DNA from: a virus
IMG/VR virus record: IMGVR_UViG_3300025630_000055
Span: 1-23,952 of that record
Reading direction: 5' to 3' (one strand)
Length of the DNA: 23,952 nucleotides
The notes below the pieces were generated by a model. It worked only from the letters and a program-made list of their open reading frames with translations, was not told where the DNA came from and made no database searches. Made by a program: the position numbers and the translations under genes. This document shows positions 21,147 through 23,952 of the stretch, in pieces (position 1 is the first letter of the stretch; every line of letters begins with the position of its first letter).

Positions 21147-23311
21147 AGGCTCCCCACTTTCCAGGACCCGGAGGAACGACCCGGCCGGCGGCCAGGCCGG
21201 CGGACACGCGGCGCGGCCGCGACCGGCCGATCGGCGGCGACTGGCGCGGCGACGGCCTGGTCGTCCGCCTGGTCGTCGGCCTGGTCGTCGGCCTGGTCGC
21301 GCGCCTGGTCGTCGGCCTGGTCGGCGGCCGGAGCCGCCTCGGCGATCGAGACCGGCCGGCAGAACCACGGGAGCGAGCGCCAGGTATGCGCCCGGAGCTT
21401 GTGCGCCACGGCGGCCGCGTAGGCGGCGAGGTCGAGGGTCTCGTTTGCGCCCGACCGCTCCCACTTGCCGGCGACCTTGCGCTCGGCCGTGAGCTCGGCG
21501 AACACCGCCGCCGGCACGTCGAGCGGGAACCGGATCGAGGTCGGACCGTCGTCGGCACGGGCGAGCCGGCGATGGACGATCGCCTTGAGCTCAGAGACGT
21601 TGAGAATATGAAGGTCGACGACCTGGCGGACGCCGCGCTCGACCCGGTCGATCGGCGACACCCGGACGAGCGGACCGCTCGACGTGTTCGCGCCTTTCAC
21701 CAGAACCAGGCGCCGGCGGTCGATCGGCGGCCGGCCGTCCCGCTTGGAACCGGCGACGCCCCGCAGGAACCAGGAATATGCGGACGCCGTGACCCCGTCG
21801 AGGCCGCCGCTATCGACCGCGACGACCGCGATCGGAAGCGCCCGCGACGGATCGCCGGCGAGCGGATAGCGCGCGCCGAGGACCCGGCGAAACAGAACAT
21901 CCCATTGCTCCGGGCGCTCGGCCGGGCGGATATCGGTCCGCCCGTCCTCCTCCTGGCGGATCGCGAAGCGGTCGACGATCGCCGAGGACTGGCGGCGATC
22001 GAACCCGGAGACCAGGACCTCGAAACGGTCGGCCTGGACGTCGACGGTCGCGACCAGGTAGTCGACCCCGGCCGGCACCGTACCGAGCCGGTAGGCCGAC
22101 GCCTCGGCGCGCTCCTCGAGATCCTCGGCGGCGATCGGCCGGTCGCCGGCCGTGATATCGACATACGGGAACCCGTAGTCGGTATTGACGACGGTCCGGA
22201 GCGCCTGGTCGTCGGCGCGCTCGGCGAACCGGATCTCAGCTTTCCGGTAGGCGAACGCGAGCTCGCCCCAGGAGGCGAAGTTGCTCGCGATCCCACAAAA
22301 CCACCAGGACCGCACCCGACCCGGCCGGCGCTCGCCCGCAAGCTCGCCGGCGGCCGAGATCGACACGCCCTCCGGGAGCCAGACGCCGGCGTCATTCATC
22401 GCCGCTTTCGCGCGCTCCTCGAGCGCCGCGCCGCAATGCGGGCATATGAGGACGACCGCCCCGCGCGCCTCCTCCGGCGAGCACCCGGCCGGCCAATGCA
22501 GCCCCGCAAACCCGCCCGACGCGCGCGGCGGGACGTTGAGCGGCCGGCGGTCGAGATCGAACCCGGCGGCGAAGAACTCGCCACACTCGCCGCACGGCCA
22601 ATGCCAGAGCCGGCGATCGCCCTCGAGATAGAGCGGCATGATGCCGGAGAGCGTAAGGCGCTTGGGCGAGGAGGTTACGAACACCCGGCCATTCGACCCG
22701 AACGTCTTTGTCCGTTGCCGGGCGAGCTCGACGATATCGCCCTCGGTCCCGATCGCGTCGGCCATGCTGTCGCGCTCGTCGATCAGCACGACCGGGACCG
22801 GCCGGCTCGAGACCTGGCTCGAGGTCGGCCAGGCGAGCGTGACAATCGAGCCGTTCCGAAAGACTTTTTGATAGGCCGTGTCGTCGGAGCGCGCGGCGCC
22901 GAGCTCGTCCGCGAGCACCGGCGACGGCCGGAGGAGCTTTTCGTCGATCCGGCGGTCGGCGAAATCGCGGGCGAGATCCTTCGTCGGCTCAAACACCAGG
23001 AGGTCGGCCGGGCGGACCTTCGCGGCGTGACCGATCGCGTTGAGGATGACCTCGGTCTTACCGAATTGTGACGGCCCGACCAGGACCGCCAGGTCGACCG
23101 CCCGGTCCGCGACCGCGTCCATTGGCTCGACCAGGTAGGGCGCGAGCTCGTTGCGCCACGGCCCGACGTAGCTCCCTCGGTTGTTAAGCCGGCGATAGCG
23201 CGCGGCCGCCTCAGAGACGGTCATCCTCGCGCGCCGCAGGCCGGCGACCGCCGCCTCGACCACGCGCTCCGGACGCGCGAACCCGCCGAGCTTTTCGACC
23301 GCCAGGCTCAT
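21143..23311 (-). CDS. Terminase large subunit, GpA family
   Basis: The motor that packs DNA into the head and cuts it. The 722-residue protein has an N-terminal ATPase: Walker A-like GPSQFGKTE (79-87), Walker B VVLIDERD (174-181), and a coupling TSSP (213-216). A zinc-binding insert has CGEC (240-243) and CPHC (290-293). The RNase H-like nuclease shows VDVQADRFEV (Asp424), VVAVDSGG (Asp500) and NETLDLAAY (Asp627). The C-terminus beyond 660 is unusual: six 12-bp units encode a DQAD-type acidic repeat (663-686), followed by a Pro/Arg-rich tail. ATG 23311 overlaps the small subunit stop by four bases. It acts with the small subunit at the packaging site. Confidence 0.95.
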   Translation of the reverse strand: MSLAVEKLGGFARPERVVEAAVAGLRRARMTVSEAAARYRRLNNRGSYVGPWRNELAPYLVEPMDAVADRAVDLAVLVGPSQFGKTEVILNAIGHAAKVRPADLLVFEPTKDLARDFADRRIDEKLLRPSPVLADELGAARSDDTAYQKVFRNGSIVTLAWPTSSQVSSRPVPVVLIDERDSMADAIGTEGDIVELARQRTKTFGSNGRVFVTSSPKRLTLSGIMPLYLEGDRRLWHWPCGECGEFFAAGFDLDRRPLNVPPRASGGFAGLHWPAGCSPEEARGAVVLICPHCGAALEERAKAAMNDAGVWLPEGVSISAAGELAGERRPGRVRSWWFCGIASNFASWGELAFAYRKAEIRFAERADDQALRTVVNTDYGFPYVDITAGDRPIAAEDLEERAEASAYRLGTVPAGVDYLVATVDVQADRFEVLVSGFDRRQSSAIVDRFAIRQEEDGRTDIRPAERPEQWDVLFRRVLGARYPLAGDPSRALPIAVVAVDSGGLDGVTASAYSWFLRGVAGSKRDGRPPIDRRRLVLVKGANTSSGPLVRVSPIDRVERGVRQVVDLHILNVSELKAIVHRRLARADDGPTSIRFPLDVPAAVFAELTAERKVAGKWERSGANETLDLAAYAAAVAHKLRAHTWRSLPWFCRPVSIAEAAPAADQADDQARDQADDQADDQADDQAVAAPVAADRPVAAAPRVRRPGRRPGRSSGSWKVGSL
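21255..21326 (-). repeat. Six 12-bp tandem units in the terminase C-terminus
   Basis: Six units of GCCTGGTCGTCG (plus-strand reading; units 2, 3 and 5 identical, units 1, 4 and 6 slightly changed) lie end to end. On the coding strand each adds Asp-Asp-Gln-Ala, or Arg-Asp-Gln-Ala in one unit. Being a multiple of three, changes in copy number keep the frame. The repeat falls beyond the catalytic domains. Confidence 0.9.
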
Positions 23312-23901
23312 TCGCCGCCCCCGGTCGCCTCGACGACCTGGTCGGCCAGGTCGTTAAGCGCCTCGTCGAGATCGTCCGCCAGGACGCCGACGAGCTCCGG
23401 CGCCAGGCCGTGACGCCGGGCGAGCTCGTCCGGGATAGCGCGGACCTGGTCGGCGAACGTCCGCATGGCGACCGTGAGCACCGCCGCCAGGTCGTCGACC
23501 CGGACCAGGCGCCCGCGCGCGAGCTCGACCGCGACGAGCTCGCGTTGTGCCGCCGCGTGCTCGCGGATTTGCTTCGCGGACAGGACGCCGCCGCCCTCGC
23601 CCTCCGGCCGGATCATGTCCTCGCCGAAAATCTCGAGCGCAAGTTGATCGTCGCTTACACGCTTGCGCCGGCGCTCGTCCTCGGCCCGCTCGAGCTCGGC
23701 CTCGCGCCAGGCCGCCACCGCCCGAAGGGAGAACTTGTAAGGAACCCCGTTCGAACCGCCCTCGAGGACCGGGCATTCGCGGACGATCCACTCCCGCACG
23801 GTCGGAACCGACACGCTGAAAAAGCGCGCGGTCTCGGTCAGGTTCCGGACGTCTTCGACGTCCGCACCCGCCGGCGCGTCATTTTCTTGCGTGAGAGCCA
23901 T
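23308..23901 (-). CDS. Terminase small subunit, Nu1-like
   Basis: The 197-residue product begins with a winged-helix DNA-binding domain of the Nu1 type: LTETARFFSVSVPTVREWIV (21-40) is a helix-turn-helix with the SVPTVREW turn, followed by GSNGVPYKFSLRAVAAWRE. The middle (70-160) is charged helices that should form the oligomer, and the C-terminus includes a coil ending LADQVVEATGGGE. It recognises the packaging site and hands DNA to the large subunit. ATG 23901 has only a weak ribosome site. It is first of the genes seen in the operon and overlaps the large subunit start. Confidence 0.9.
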   Translation of the reverse strand: MALTQENDAPAGADVEDVRNLTETARFFSVSVPTVREWIVRECPVLEGGSNGVPYKFSLRAVAAWREAELERAEDERRRKRVSDDQLALEIFGEDMIRPEGEGGGVLSAKQIREHAAAQRELVAVELARGRLVRVDDLAAVLTVAMRTFADQVRAIPDELARRHGLAPELVGVLADDLDEALNDLADQVVEATGGGE

Positions 23902-23931
23902 AAGCCAGCCGACCGCCCATCATAAACAAGA

Positions 23932-23952
23932 GCAAAAACCGAGGGTTTCTGC
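23932..23952 (-). other. AT-rich inverted repeat before the terminase genes
   Basis: A nine-pair stem (one G-T pair) with a three-base loop, read on the minus strand as GCAGAAACC, CTC, GGTTTTTGC. It is the least GC-rich spot near the right edge and lies 31 bases upstream of the small terminase start. It may be a terminator for a gene beyond the edge. A TATGAT follows on the minus strand but I see no matching -35 element. Confidence 0.3.

Noticed and set aside
2908-23497. Repeated word CCAGGTCGTCG on the plus strand (seen near 2908, 3268, 9008, 16732, 19368 and 23488)
   Set aside because: In every case it encodes Asp-Asp-Leu in the minus-strand gene and in the same frame, so codon preference explains it. 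No independent DNA signal is needed.
23902-23931. Late promoter upstream of the small terminase (TATGAT)
   Set aside because: No -35 element at a normal distance, and only a few tens of bases are visible. Not supported enough to list as a promoter.
1-23952. CRISPR arrays, tRNA genes, insertion sequences, integrase or repressor genes
   Set aside because: I found no regular spaced repeats, no tRNA-like fold, no transposase and no lysogeny genes in the window.

Overview
The window is the late (virion morphogenesis and lysis) half of a tailed bacteriophage or prophage from a GC-rich host. Base composition is very high GC throughout, and third codon positions are almost all G or C. The packaging, portal and capsid genes belong to lambda/HK97-type siphophage families. 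A lipobox lipoprotein, lambda-type head genes and a zinc-ribbon protein of a kind I associate with alphaproteobacteria and their phages point to a Gram-negative host, probably an alphaproteobacterium. That host call is an inference. There is no integrase, repressor, replication gene or tRNA here, so lysogeny cannot be judged.

Layout, read in the direction of transcription of the main operon (minus strand, right to left). Packaging and head: Nu1-like small terminase (23308-23901), GpA-like large terminase (21143-23311), gpW-like head-tail protein (20604-21146), lambda-type portal (19054-20604), and a fused prohead protease and major capsid protein (17078-19057) with a probable internal start for the capsid part. 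Connector and tail: a small capsid-associated protein (16761-16967), a gpFII-like head-tail joining protein (16440-16757), a DUF6441-like protein (15826-16443), a tail terminator (15361-15822), a small disordered protein (15131-15349), the tail tube (13952-15112), a tail assembly chaperone pair made by -1 frameshifting at an A-AAA-AAC site (12892-13868), a 1497-residue tape measure (8409-12902), a hub-like tail protein (6868-8412), a discoidin-like protein (6002-6871), a fibre (5119-5988), a LamG receptor-binding candidate (4382-5104) and a fibre-assembly-like protein (3730-4365). Lysis and end of operon: a membrane-anchored coiled coil (3301-3660), a lysozyme-like protein (2789-3304), an odd start-less reading frame (2657-2788), a lipoprotein (2436-2660), a 50-residue membrane protein (2287-2439) and a DUF1353 protein (1893-2285).

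The operon is packed tightly. Many junctions are ATGA, GTGA or TAATG overlaps, so translation is probably coupled. Where gaps exist they usually hold a GC-rich hairpin, after the capsid, after the tail tube and before the lysis block. These look like partial terminators or RNA-stability structures that set the relative amounts of the proteins. The operon ends at a hairpin (1841-1874) that also faces a short rightward module at the left edge. That module has an unrecognised protein with two winged-helix-like repeats, an 84-residue unknown overlapping it, and a zinc-ribbon protein preceded by a 30-bp near-perfect dyad that looks like an operator.

The most unusual points are the start-less coding frame after the lysozyme-like gene, the internal Shine-Dalgarno and ATG in the protease-capsid fusion, the frameshift signal with a well-placed downstream hairpin, the dyad at 1258-1287, and near-identical inverted terminator elements bracketing the lysis block. 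I did not find a clearly new defence or mobile system.
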